Positions 53,623 to 63,700 of a DNA stretch of 64,000 nt are shown here, piece by piece. The notes beneath the pieces are model-generated. The model ran no database searches. It saw nothing but the letters and a program-made list of their open reading frames with translations, and was not told where the DNA came from. The DNA is taken from assembly GCA_029249345.1 (NCBI GenBank), contig JAQWHM010000016.1, forward strand, positions 248,001 to 312,000. Reading direction: 5' to 3'. Made by a program: the position numbers and the translations under genes. Position 1 is the first letter of the stretch, and every line of letters starts with the position of its first letter. This DNA is from UBA10348 sp002469915. Lineage in GTDB: Bacteria > Bacteroidota > Rhodothermia > Rhodothermales > UBA10348.

Positions 53623-55737
53623 TCAAAAGGTCCTGTCGATACTGAGATGGATATTGAACCGGCGAATCTGCTTTTCCTTTCCGAGTGTGTCCGTGATGCC
53701 TGATTGGAATAACCACACATCTTCTGCCGTCCGGAGGTCGGTTTGTGACGGGTTGATTTTATAGGCTAAATCGAATCGGACAAGCCCTACCGGCGTCCGG
53801 TACCGAATACCAGCGCCCGTTCCAAATTGCATTTTGTTGAATGAGATGGAACCCGAATCATCAAAAATCGCTTGGTTTTCAGTCGTGTAAAGAGGGCGTC
53901 CATTTGCGTCTTTTCGAATTTCAGAAGACATCACTCCACCGTCCAAAAATGTACCTAGACTCCACGATGGTCCTAACCCCGGAACTGGAAATCGCAGCTC
54001 AAACCGAGTAGTTAGCTTGGTTTCTGCACCGATAGCCTCAAACCGAGCTCCATTTGTTGACCACGTCCCGTCAGGTTTTTGAAAGACGGAATCGACCACT
54101 GAAATCTGCTCGCCCAGACCATTTAGCCCCCATCCTCTCACATCTGAGGCGCCACCGGCGTAAAATCGAATCGGGTCGAATCTAAATTCTGTTTCTGCAT
54201 TAACCTGATCTCGACTCCCTCCCATGGGTAGCAAGCGTCCAGTCGTCATCGAAAACGTAAAGGAGATACGGTTGTAGATGGGAAGGTAGAGACCCAGGTC
54301 CAAGCGCCCTTTCAAATACTCGATGCCGGAAGCACCCACTAGGCCTCCCGATTCAATGTGGGGGTGGATTAAGAAGCCCTTCCGAGGATTTAGAAAGTCA
54401 TCAATGTCGCCAATGGTGGCCGTCAGAGACAATAAGCTCAGGTTGTAGACGTCGAATCGTTCACCCAGACTACCTTCTAAAAGAGGGACGGTCCTTGAAA
54501 ACCGATGTTGAACAGAGATCGTGCGGAATGGTAAAAATTCGAAGACCATTCCAGTCGAAATACCCGTTTCAAAAAAGCGGGAGTATAGATTCGGGTCATC
54601 ATGCCATTTGTAAAAGGGAGATACCGAACCAGACAGTCGTGTCGAACCTAAATAAGGTTGATGCAGAGACAGGGAGGAGGACACCGAACGGATCGCAAAT
54701 CGATTGTCTGTCGGAACAGATAACCAACCCGTATTTGAGGAAACGGCTGCGGTCAATTGCCGAGCGCTACCGCCAAAATTCCGGTGCCTAAACTGGCCTT
54801 GAAACGCGACCCCTGATTCCTTAGAAAAACCCGTCTCGCCAAATATAAAGCGGGGTTTCGACTCTCGGATACGGTATCGGATGAGGACTGTTGAATCCGT
54901 TGGCTGCGTCGGGAGATCGGATAATACCAGGCGAAACAACCCCAATTTGAACAACTCCTGTTGTCCTCGGGATACTTTTTTCTGGGAATAACGGTCGCCT
55001 TCTTGAAATGGCAATTCTCTGAGCACCACCTTTCTTGAAATCCCTTCATTACCGTCAATTTCGATTTTCTCTACGATTCCAAGTGGGCCAGGATGGACGA
55101 GAATGGATACATGGAGATCCTTGTTAACGGGCTCAACAGAGGATTCAACACGAGCAAAAGCGTGTCCTCGGTTTTGTAGTAATTCTAGTATGTCACTTTC
55201 AAGACTTACTTGATCTAAGTCCGTGAAGCGCTCGCCGATGCGTTCCTGGAAATCATCCACCAACGTATTCCACCGGGTCTCGATTTCTGGTTCCAAGGGG
55301 GAGGCCAGGTCAATGTCTAGCTCGGATAGTGTTACCGGCGGGCCTTCGGCAATCGAAATAATTACCCGAATAGAATTATCCGATGCGCGATACTGCGAAG
55401 CAGGGTAGTCCACAATCGCATCAGGAAAACCATTCCGTTGATAAAAACGCTGCAACCGAATCACATCTCGCTGCAGCTCAACCGGATGGAAGGGGTACTC
55501 CTTTTTGTCGATGAACGGCAGGAAGTCTAAACGTTTTCGCCAACTGAACAGCGCTCCTGGAGCCTTGCTGGACATGCGCGCTTCCAATTGCTCAGACGTA
55601 AACGTTCTTGAGTCTGTGAACCGAAAGGAAACGCCCCGAATGGTCGTTTTATCATTACTAAGTGATAACGGGTCCTGTGCCTGGGCGGGCACGGCGTAGC
55701 AAATAACCAAAAATATGATGACGAGTGCCCGGTACAT
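53623..55737 (-). CDS. TamA/BamA-family outer-membrane protein
   Basis: A 704-residue protein with a signal peptide (about 1-20, ending AQA). POTRA domains follow (about 30-320, with ISIAEGPPVTL and VHPGPLGIVEKIEIDG) and then a beta-barrel with the Omp85 motif VRGWGLNGLG near residue 545. Unlike BamA it lacks five clear POTRAs. It forms the outer-membrane partner of TamB, translocating or inserting outer-membrane proteins or lipids. Translation of tamB probably continues from its stop (TGA, then GC, then GTG). The 33-base upstream gap to the YihY gene suggests cotranscription. Confidence 0.9.
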   Translation of the reverse strand: MYRALVIIFLVICYAVPAQAQDPLSLSNDKTTIRGVSFRFTDSRTFTSEQLEARMSSKAPGALFSWRKRLDFLPFIDKKEYPFHPVELQRDVIRLQRFYQRNGFPDAIVDYPASQYRASDNSIRVIISIAEGPPVTLSELDIDLASPLEPEIETRWNTLVDDFQERIGERFTDLDQVSLESDILELLQNRGHAFARVESSVEPVNKDLHVSILVHPGPLGIVEKIEIDGNEGISRKVVLRELPFQEGDRYSQKKVSRGQQELFKLGLFRLVLSDLPTQPTDSTVLIRYRIRESKPRFIFGETGFSKESGVAFQGQFRHRNFGGSARQLTAAVSSNTGWLSVPTDNRFAIRSVSSSLSLHQPYLGSTRLSGSVSPFYKWHDDPNLYSRFFETGISTGMVFEFLPFRTISVQHRFSRTVPLLEGSLGERFDVYNLSLLSLTATIGDIDDFLNPRKGFLIHPHIESGGLVGASGIEYLKGRLDLGLYLPIYNRISFTFSMTTGRLLPMGGSRDQVNAETEFRFDPIRFYAGGASDVRGWGLNGLGEQISVVDSVFQKPDGTWSTNGARFEAIGAETKLTTRFELRFPVPGLGPSWSLGTFLDGGVMSSEIRKDANGRPLYTTENQAIFDDSGSISFNKMQFGTGAGIRYRTPVGLVRFDLAYKINPSQTDLRTAEDVWLFQSGITDTLGKEKQIRRFNIHLSIDRTF

Positions 55738-55770
55738 GTGGTCCCAATGCGCTAGAAGGTGAGGGGATCC

Positions 55771-56757
55771 TTATTCGTCATCCAATTCGCGAGCTGTCAG
55801 CGTTCCAGATACAGCAATAGTTTCGCCTTCATTGCTCAAGTACGTCGCGATTAGCTCTGGTTTCCGGTGCTTTCTTTCGTGTAAAAGCGTGGTTATAGCT
55901 CCTAAAGTGAGAATGAGCCCAGAGAAATACGCCCAAAACACGAGAACGATAATAAGCACGAATGAATCGCCTAAGGCGGCGAGTCCGGATTGCTCAAAGC
56001 TTCCAAAGCGAGTAGCGTAGTCTGTAAATCCAATTTTTGCGGACTCCCAAAGCACGGCGGTAAACGTAGCCCCAATCAGAGCACTTTTCCAGGGTGGTCT
56101 TGGCTTCGGGGTGAAGAAAATCAATTGGAAAAACATGGCTGTGCTCAAAATCAGTGGCAGGACTACACCAAACGTATCCAATGCACTTTGAAATCCTTCT
56201 TGCAACCAGGGATAATCCAAGCCCAAATCCCTCAAGCGGCCCACTGAGTTTTCGTTAAGCGTTTCCCTTGCAATCGTAATAAGGGTAGAGGCGATAAACA
56301 GCAATCCAACCTGAAGAGCCATGCGAAAATCGAACATGTACCCCATTAGGACGCCACGATGCTCGTGCCATTCTTCTTGAAAGACGTTGGCTAAAACGGT
56401 TCGGAGCGTGGTAAATAAAGTGACGGCTGAAAGCGTAAGTCCTATAACTCCAATAAGAGTCAACGTACCGCTCGCGGACTGTAGCTGACTAAGGAAAGAT
56501 ACAATTTGATCAGATTGATAAGCCGGCAGAAAGTCGCGGATAAGCGCTTCAATGGTCGAAAATGGCCGTTCTTGCTTTAGTATGCTACCGGCCAGTCCCG
56601 TTCCAATGAGGATGAGGGGAACGGTCGTAATCAATACTTTAAATGCAATCGCCTGCGCCCATAGAAAAACGGTCTTGGTGTACAGTTCTCGGAGCATCCC
56701 CCGGACGTAATACCGGGGCAACGCAACAATGCGATTCAGTCGGTTTTTCCATTCCAT
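55771..56757 (-). CDS. YihY/BrkB-family membrane protein
   Basis: About 328 residues from the ATG at 56757; an in-frame extension reaching 56883 overlaps the divergent gene and is not needed. Six hydrophobic segments and family motifs (VFLWAQAIAFKVLITTVPLI and EEWHEHRG, then FFTPKPRPPWKSALIGATF) define YihY/virulence factor BrkB (formerly misannotated as ribonuclease BN). The function is not settled, but recent ideas link the family to envelope lipid transport. Its place directly before TamA and TamB is interesting in that light. Confidence 0.85.
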   Translation of the reverse strand: MEWKNRLNRIVALPRYYVRGMLRELYTKTVFLWAQAIAFKVLITTVPLILIGTGLAGSILKQERPFSTIEALIRDFLPAYQSDQIVSFLSQLQSASGTLTLIGVIGLTLSAVTLFTTLRTVLANVFQEEWHEHRGVLMGYMFDFRMALQVGLLFIASTLITIARETLNENSVGRLRDLGLDYPWLQEGFQSALDTFGVVLPLILSTAMFFQLIFFTPKPRPPWKSALIGATFTAVLWESAKIGFTDYATRFGSFEQSGLAALGDSFVLIIVLVFWAYFSGLILTLGAITTLLHERKHRKPELIATYLSNEGETIAVSGTLTARELDDE

Positions 56758-56871
56758 ACCTGAAAAGTAGACAGCATCCGGCTCGAATAAAAGAGGACTT
56801 GCATCTTCGTGTCCGGAAATGGTATGATTTACTCGGTAGTATGGCCCTTTTTCAGCTAACCCCCTCGCGCC

Positions 56872-57255
56872 ATGATCATGCACATACTTTCAATAATTTC
56901 CGGATATGCGGTCTGGACAGTCATTTTTTTAGGTGGGTCCGCCGTGGTCCGTAGTGCCATGTCTGATGTACACGATGCGGAAGGACTGACTACGGAAAAC
57001 ACAGCATTATTCGCATATCTAGTAGTCAGTGTTTTCGCATCTATTGTAGCAGGGTACACGTCGGCACGCATTTCAAAAATCCATCAGAAACGGGACGTTT
57101 GGATACTCGCTGTTGCTCTTTTAGCAACCGGAATTCCGGTTCAGTTGGGAGTATGGGATGTTATACCGGTTTGGTATAACTCGACCTTTCTCATCTTGTT
57201 AGTCCCCTGTACACTACTGGGCGGTACATTTTATAGGCGCCAACGCAAGGTTTAA
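56872..57255 (+). CDS. small four-helix membrane protein, unknown function
   Basis: A 127-residue protein with about four hydrophobic segments (residues 4-24, 44-64, 76-94, 105-121). It carries an ARISKIHQKRD basic loop and a basic C-terminus. It overlaps the convergent clpX stop by four bases. I do not recognise a domain family; it could be a DUF-type membrane protein. Confidence 0.55.
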   Translation: MIMHILSIISGYAVWTVIFLGGSAVVRSAMSDVHDAEGLTTENTALFAYLVVSVFASIVAGYTSARISKIHQKRDVWILAVALLATGIPVQLGVWDVIPVWYNSTFLILLVPCTLLGGTFYRRQRKV

Positions 57256-58529
57256 GCCGTTGCTTTCTTGGCTTCAAACGTAGGCTCGGCCTTGTGTTCT
57301 ACGGTTTCCCGAGTAATAATACAGCGGGAGATATTTGACTTGGAATGAATGTCAAACATAATTTCAAGCATTGTCTTCTCGAGCACGGCACGAAGCCCTC
57401 GAGCACCTGTGCCTAGTGCTTTTGCCTTAGAAACTACCGCTTCGATGGCGCCATCATCAAAGATGAGCTCCATACCGTCCATTGAGAATAGTTTTTGATA
57501 CTGCTTCAAAAGGGCGTTTTTGGGCTCCTGGAGAATACTCCGCATCGCTTCCTCGGTGAGGTTGTCTAATGCCGAAATCACGGGCAAGCGACCAATCAAT
57601 TCAGGAATCAAGCCGAAGCGAAGTAGGTCGTCGGGTTCGACATGGCGGAAGATTTGTGGATCAAACTTATCCAGTTTGTGAACGGGATCGGCACTGAATC
57701 CAATAGAGCTTGAAGAAATACGGTTGGCTATGACTTCGTTTAGGCCGTCAAATGCACCTCCTACAATAAAGAGGATATTTGAGGTGTCAATGTTAATGAG
57801 GCTCTGTTCTGGATGCTTACGTCCTCCTTTCGGGGGAACGCCGGCTACAGTACCCTCTAAAATTTTCAAAAGTGCCTGCTGGACTCCTTCTCCAGAGACA
57901 TCTCTGGTAATCGATGCGTTGTCTGCTTTACGGGCCACTTTATCGACTTCATCAATGTAGATAATGCCTCGTTCGGCACGTTCAACGTTAAAGTCTGCGG
58001 CTTGCAGGAGGTGAGCTAGGATACTTTCAACGTCTTCTCCGACATATCCAGCTTCAGTTAGGGCAGTAGCATCGGAAATAGAAAAAGGTACATCTAGTAC
58101 ACGAGCGAGCGTTCTGGCTAGCAACGTTTTACCGGTCCCGGTAGGTCCGATAAGCATGATGTTGGATTTTTCCAGTTCAACGTCTTCGTATTCGCTGTAG
58201 TATTCAGCCGAATCGATACGCTTGTAATGGTTGTACACGGCGACGGAAAGCGCCTTTTTGGCTTGGTCCTGTCCGACTACATATTCATCCAGTGCACTTT
58301 TAATTTCATGCGGGGAAAGTCGAGCCGTTTTTCCCGAGTGGCGGGAAATAGGATTGCTTGGCTTAGCTGCGGACAACGGAGCGTCCGTACTGACAATTCC
58401 TGAAGCGTCGTTAATGCATCGATCACAGATATAGACATCAGGGCCAGCCACCATAGAGGAGACTTCATGCGCGGTACGACCGCAAAAGGAACACCTGATA
58501 ATATCTTCGCCGTGGTTGTGAGTACTCAT
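57252..58529 (-). CDS. clpX: ClpX, ATP-binding subunit of ClpXP protease
   Basis: A 425-residue AAA+ unfoldase. The N-terminal zinc-binding domain has C13, C16, C35 and C38. Walker A GPTGTGKT (near 129) and Walker B IIYIDEVDK, the pore loop GYVGEDV and sensor segments follow. The IGF-type loop appears as SSIGFSAD. It unfolds tagged substrates for ClpP, which is not encoded here. The 176 bases between its start and the divergent methyltransferase gene must hold both promoters. Confidence 0.95.
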   Translation of the reverse strand: MSTHNHGEDIIRCSFCGRTAHEVSSMVAGPDVYICDRCINDASGIVSTDAPLSAAKPSNPISRHSGKTARLSPHEIKSALDEYVVGQDQAKKALSVAVYNHYKRIDSAEYYSEYEDVELEKSNIMLIGPTGTGKTLLARTLARVLDVPFSISDATALTEAGYVGEDVESILAHLLQAADFNVERAERGIIYIDEVDKVARKADNASITRDVSGEGVQQALLKILEGTVAGVPPKGGRKHPEQSLINIDTSNILFIVGGAFDGLNEVIANRISSSSIGFSADPVHKLDKFDPQIFRHVEPDDLLRFGLIPELIGRLPVISALDNLTEEAMRSILQEPKNALLKQYQKLFSMDGMELIFDDGAIEAVVSKAKALGTGARGLRAVLEKTMLEIMFDIHSKSNISRCIITRETVEHKAEPTFEAKKATA

Positions 58530-58661
58530 TTCGGAATATTTGCTTCAGTAGTTGGACGTGTCTCCACATCAAAGTGACTTCAGACGCTCTGTTTTCGGCA
58601 GCACGTCATGGTACATATATCGCACCCTTTACACAATCCCTTAAATAGGTATTTTCATATT

Positions 58662-58690
58662 TTCACCGGCAGATACAAGGTAGGTATAAA
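58662..58690 (+). promoter_or_regulatory. candidate promoter of the RNA methyltransferase gene
   Basis: TTCACC (58662-58667), a 17-base spacer and TATAAA (58685-58690) match the sigma-70 pattern at 4 and 5 of 6 positions. The transcript would begin about 9 bases before the ATG at 58706, and no Shine-Dalgarno is visible, so a leaderless or near-leaderless mRNA is implied. Confidence 0.3.
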
Positions 58691-58705
58691 CAATCTCCAT
58701 CATTT

Positions 58706-59689
58706 ATGAAGTCAGACGTACCCCAGTCGTTCCCGGAGGCCTTTTTAGATCGTTATAACGCCGTTTTTGGTGAAGAGGTATTAGGTCGCATCTTATCGGG
58801 CTTCCGAATTCCACGTCAGACTTGGTTTCGAATCAATACGCTGAAATCAGATATAGCATCTGTATTTCGTGATTTGAAACGCTTGGAGATCGTTTATTCT
58901 CAATCTTCGGAGTTTGAGGATGCAGGATGGGTTGAGCCGGAAGAACGGGATCGGCTTTTGGGGTCTGAACTTTTTGCCAATGGTCATATCTATGTTCAAG
59001 GAATGGCTAGTCAGCTCCCCGTCCGGCTACTTGATATTGAACCCGAACATACAGTGCTTGATTTGGCCGCCGCCCCGGGAAGTAAGACCCTGCAAATTGC
59101 CAGTCTCACGGATGTGACAGCTGAAGTGGCAGCCGTAGAAATTGTTCGGAAGCGAATGTTCAAACTGCAGGACAACCTAGCGAGAAACGGCGCCGAGCAT
59201 GTTCGGGTCTTTCTCCAAGACGGAACGAAGGTTTGGAGATACCGCCCTGAGCATTTTGATCGCGTCTTACTGGATGCTCCCTGCTCAAGTGAAGGGCGTT
59301 TCAGGCTGAATAACGATGAGTCGTTTCGCTACTGGTCTCCTTCAAAAATCAAGGAAATGGTACGCAAGCAGCGCCGCCTATTGTTTTCTGCTATTCACTC
59401 GTTGAAGCCCGGAGGAAAGCTCGTCTACTCCACCTGTTCTCTGTCCCCAGAGGAAAATGAAATGGCTGTTCAACATGTGCTGGATACCTTCGGAGAGGTT
59501 GTAGATATCGAGCCGATCGCATTTCAAGCTGATGAGCGAATAGGCACTATTGCTGAATGGAGGCGCAAAGCTCTTGATGACCGTATTAGAGGTGCATGCC
59601 GGCTAATGCCTTCTAAGAGAATGGAGGGCTTTTTTGTCTGCCGATTTGTAAAAACATCTTCGTCGAACCCACCGCTAAAGTTCAAATGA
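58706..59689 (+). CDS. RsmB/NSUN-family RNA m5C methyltransferase
   Basis: A 327-residue SAM-dependent methyltransferase. The SAM motif LDLAAAPGSKTLQIA is near residues 116-130. The two catalytic cysteines are C193 in DAPCSSEGRF and C244 in YSTCSLSPEENE. It methylates cytosine C5 in rRNA or tRNA; length without NusB or PUA domain resembles the RsmF/NSUN-like core. The exact RNA target cannot be read. It overlaps the convergent EcsC gene by 8 bases. Confidence 0.88.
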   Translation: MKSDVPQSFPEAFLDRYNAVFGEEVLGRILSGFRIPRQTWFRINTLKSDIASVFRDLKRLEIVYSQSSEFEDAGWVEPEERDRLLGSELFANGHIYVQGMASQLPVRLLDIEPEHTVLDLAAAPGSKTLQIASLTDVTAEVAAVEIVRKRMFKLQDNLARNGAEHVRVFLQDGTKVWRYRPEHFDRVLLDAPCSSEGRFRLNNDESFRYWSPSKIKEMVRKQRRLLFSAIHSLKPGGKLVYSTCSLSPEENEMAVQHVLDTFGEVVDIEPIAFQADERIGTIAEWRRKALDDRIRGACRLMPSKRMEGFFVCRFVKTSSSNPPLKFK

Positions 59690-60539
59690 TGATTCCCGAA
59701 CCATATTTGACTTCAAGAAAGCGCTCACGGTACAAGAAGTGCGCGGTCTGACAGACTTTAGTGGTGTAGAGGTAATTCAGACTTCCTCCTATAAATGCTC
59801 CTGTTACAGGGACCATTTGAGCGAGCTTCTTTTCTGTCAGATGAATTCCTAGGCGTCTTGCTACGGCCTCAACCGCGCTTCCAACCCCTACCTGCTCCAT
59901 CACCTCCATACTTTGCTTGCGCGCAACGCGAGAGGCTGTACGCATAGCAGGGGAGAGCGTAACCTCTTTTCGTTTGTTGGATGGCTGAGCCACTTTATCC
60001 AGTAATTCGAGTGCAAAAAGGCGCTCGTCACCAGACATAACATCAAAACCACAATAGGTCGCATACTCACCGGCGGCTCGTAGATTGATGGAAACTAAAG
60101 CCACCAAATCGGGAACGATCCCTGCGGCTCCGGCTGCGCCCGTCGCCGCACCTTCAACGGTAGCTAGTCCTACATACTTAGAATCGAGTCCTTGCAGCGT
60201 CGCATCGACCTCCTCTAGATCCAGACGATGAATTTCTGCAAGGTTGCTCAATTCGTGTCCATTCTCACGGTACTCTTTCAAAACGGCATCCGTCCAGACT
60301 GAGTCCTGCGTGATTTCATTGGTCAATTCAAGCAAGCCCGTAACCACATTTTCCATGGTCCAATCCACACCAGGGATTTTATGGACCTGATCGGTAACAA
60401 CATTCCAGGCTTTTGATGCTGTCTCTTGAGCATCCGATAACCAGGACCGCTTAGGATTTCTCCATGCTCGGATCTCGCTGATTACCTGCCTTTCGTACGC
60501 GGATGGAGACGGATTGCTATGTCCAGTGTGTGTCGTCAT
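59682..60539 (-). CDS. EcsC family protein
   Basis: A 285-residue protein of the EcsC superfamily. After a helical N-terminus, a segment DKVHKIPGVDWTM and a central Ala/Gly-rich stretch (EGAATGAAGAAGIVPDLVALVSINLRAAGEYATYCGFD) are typical, as is the late VPVTGAFIGGSLNYLYTTKVCQTAHFLYRERF segment. EcsC proteins are linked to peptidase or transport systems in Bacillus, but the molecular role is unclear. It faces the large secreted protease gene across 236 bases. Confidence 0.8.
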   Translation of the reverse strand: MTTHTGHSNPSPSAYERQVISEIRAWRNPKRSWLSDAQETASKAWNVVTDQVHKIPGVDWTMENVVTGLLELTNEITQDSVWTDAVLKEYRENGHELSNLAEIHRLDLEEVDATLQGLDSKYVGLATVEGAATGAAGAAGIVPDLVALVSINLRAAGEYATYCGFDVMSGDERLFALELLDKVAQPSNKRKEVTLSPAMRTASRVARKQSMEVMEQVGVGSAVEAVARRLGIHLTEKKLAQMVPVTGAFIGGSLNYLYTTKVCQTAHFLYRERFLEVKYGSGIII

Positions 60540-60775
60540 TGAGCGGCGTTATACGACGAAATCGAAAAAGGTTATCGAAGAGGGCATTTCTGCTCGCTGT
60601 AAAAGGTAATGCTCAAAACCGTTCGTGCGAGACGGTGCACCGTTGAACCCAGCTTCAGGTGCAGTGACCTCAAAAAGAAGGTTTAACAAAGGGGATGGTA
60701 AGTATTCTTCCTTCACCTGACACGACATAGGTATCCACTGATAAATCTGACTTTTCACGTCAACGATTTACCATC
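60540..60775. other. intergenic region between ecsC-like and protease genes
   Basis: A 236-base divergent region. A 69-codon minus-strand ORF with a GTG start (60549-60758) covers most of it, but no Shine-Dalgarno or recognisable domain is seen. It is expected to carry the promoters of both flanking genes. No strong dyad was seen. Confidence 0.4.
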
Positions 60776-63700
60776 ATGGTTACATGTCGAAAAAAGCTTG
60801 ATTACGCTAGACTATTTTGGATCACCTTGTGCTTCTGCTTTAGGGGCCCAGACGCGAGCGCTCAGTCTCTTTTTGGAGTGCAGCACCCTATATCTCTCGA
60901 ACCCGACCAGTCTGAGGTTGTGGCATCTGGAGATCTAGATGGGGATGGTGACATGGACCTTGTCGTGGGCTCCAGAAACGCTGATAGAAAAACGAATCGG
61001 GGATTGATCTGGTATGAAAATCAGCATGCCTCAGGCTACTATGTCGAACGATCCATAGAGTTTAGAAATATTGCTGTCTCTGATGTCCAACTCGTCGATT
61101 TGGATCAGGACGGGGATCTGGATATCGTCGCTTCCGAATCGTGGAGAAACAACCACTACGTTCTTTTCTGGCATGATAACCTAGATGGGAAGGGGACTTT
61201 CGGCCCCAGGATTAACATATCATCGGCTAATGATCAGCAAATAACCAGTCTGCATGTTGCCGACTTGGATAGCGATGGGGATAACGATGTTGTTTTTGGA
61301 TCTATTCAAGAACGATACAGAGGCTCTTTCCAGATCTCATGGTACCAGGATGTAGATGGGAAGCAGGGCTTTCACTCGAAAAAAAAGATTGATTCTATCA
61401 CACATTTTGGAGCAGCTGTATATCTGGATGTCTCAGATGTGAACGGCGACTCCAAGCCCGATATCATTGCCTCTTTTGAAGGAGACAAAGGCCTTGGGTG
61501 GTATAAAAACCGAATCGGAACGTCGGAGGTCGCCCCTCCAGCTTCTGGTTTTTCTCCATTTAGCCCCACGGCTGAAATTCAGCACTACGCTAGTAGATTC
61601 ACACTTGCTGATATGAATGCAGATGGGATGGGAGACCTGGTAACTGCAAACGACCATGTCGTTGCCATCTTGATGAACGATAGATCGTCATCAGGATTTG
61701 GGACAGAAACCGTTGTTGACGGGTACTTTCAAGATGTTCTCTGGGCTCATTCTGCGGACTTAGATTTGGATGGAGACTTAGATGTTGTGGCAGGGTCTGC
61801 CATAGAAATACGTTTTTATGAGTATGTAAATGGTCTGTTAGCATTCAATTCCAGTCAGACCATCCCTTTTGGTGGAGAAGCATCCACGCTTAGTGATGTA
61901 GATGCTGACGGCGATTCGGACCTCGTCGTATTCTCAAAGTCATCAAAGCATGTAAGTGGACAGTCAGGAGTATCCTATTGGTTCGAAAACCAGACTAGAT
62001 CTGCCATTTCCCTTTGCCATATCGTGGCACAGGATCTCGTTTTGCAAAATGACACGGTTGTCCGAGAGGAGTCCCTCTTTGTATCAGTTGATCTGGTGAA
62101 TGTGGGCGGTTTGGTTTGTGGGAAGGGCTGGACCATGGAAGTCGTTCTCACGCTGCCCGGTTCGCCGTCCGAGTTCGTCTTTTTGGGTTCGGTGGAACGA
62201 CTGACGGAGGATCTGGGGCTGGGAGAAAGCAAAAAGGTAGAGTTCACATTCGTGCCCTATTCGGCCAGGAAAGATGTGGGAATCAGCCAGATCACGCCGG
62301 GAGAAATTGGACTTGGTATCCGATATCAAGAAAAAGGTAAAAGTAGTATCAAGTCGACTCAATTTAGAGTATTTGGAGAGGCTGAGATGGATTTACACTC
62401 GTCGGGAGTAACCCTTTTTCAGCCTACTTCTAGTGCTGGAAAGCGAACTGATCCGGCTACTCAATCTGAGGATTGGATACGCTTGAAGAGCAGGGTGTTT
62501 CGACCAGAGCGAATGGTGCCTTCCGGGGAAGCTCCAACGGGTGGTTTCCGTCTCATTCAATTTGACGTGCTGCCTTCCGATCATCAAAAACGCACTCTAG
62601 AGGGGCAAGGGGTTGAGTTTGTCCGATTTGTACCGGACAAAGCCCTCGTTGTATGGATTCCTAAGGGGCTCAATCTGAACCAATTTTCGAATGTCAGATG
62701 GTTTGGGAGACTGGAGGAAGCAGATCGGATGAGTGGACCAGCCGCGCTTCGATTCCGTGGTAGAGGAGCTCTCGATCCTGAACAAAAAGAAACATTTATG
62801 ATCGAAGCATTCCGGGATAAGGATGTGTCAATCCTTCGCCGTGAGGTTCATCGGTGGGGAGGACACTGGGAATCCGGGAGAGGATTACCTGCAAATCATG
62901 GAATGGTTAGGGGAAGCCGAGAGATGTTTCAGGCTCTACTGAGGTTCGATGAGTTGGCCCGCATAGACATCATCCCTGCTCGCTCTCGAGGAGACGATAT
63001 CGCTCTCTTTTGTTCGGGTGCCATGACGGAGTTTGGCGCTGTCGCCTCTTTTGCAGCTTCTGGAGTAGGCTGGGATGGTCCAGGTCAGGGAAGTGCTCGT
63101 TTAACCTATCGGTTTGGAGGGGGCACAGAAGACATGTCGGGCTCCGAAGAATTCGATGAGTTTCGGCGGGCTCTACGGGAATGGTCTGACTACGTGGATT
63201 TTGACTTTCAAGAAGTTGTTGATCCCTACCGAAAACGTAGTATCGATATCAACTGGATAAACATTGATGGGCGAAGGGGCGGTACGCTCGCACAGGCTTA
63301 CCTACCAACGGCCATGGAGCCGTTGGCAGGCGACATTATGTTCGATGAAAAAGAACTTTGGTCCACTACTGGTAATCTCGGCGTCGGCAATGATTCTATT
63401 CAAGTATTTGCTGTGGCGATGCATGAAATCGGTCATTCAATAGGGTTGTTACATTCCGAAAACCCGAATGCCATTATGTATGGTAATTATGTAGGCCCTA
63501 GGGTTGGTTTAGCAGCGGACGATATCATTGGTGCTCAAAGTCTATATGCATCAAGACTGCCGTTGCTCGTGATTTCAAATCGAGGAGATGCAGATCTGAT
63601 CGTGACGTCCATTGATGCTCCTAATTGGTTAAGTGTCGGGATTCGTAATACGGTAATTCCAGCAGATTCTAGTCTTTCGCTCGAGTTTTCGGTGGACTGG

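Noticed and set aside
60549..60758. A 69-codon minus-strand ORF with a GTG start upstream of ecsC-like gene
   Set aside because: No Shine-Dalgarno, no recognisable domain and it occupies a divergent promoter region. Listed only as part of the intergenic entry.
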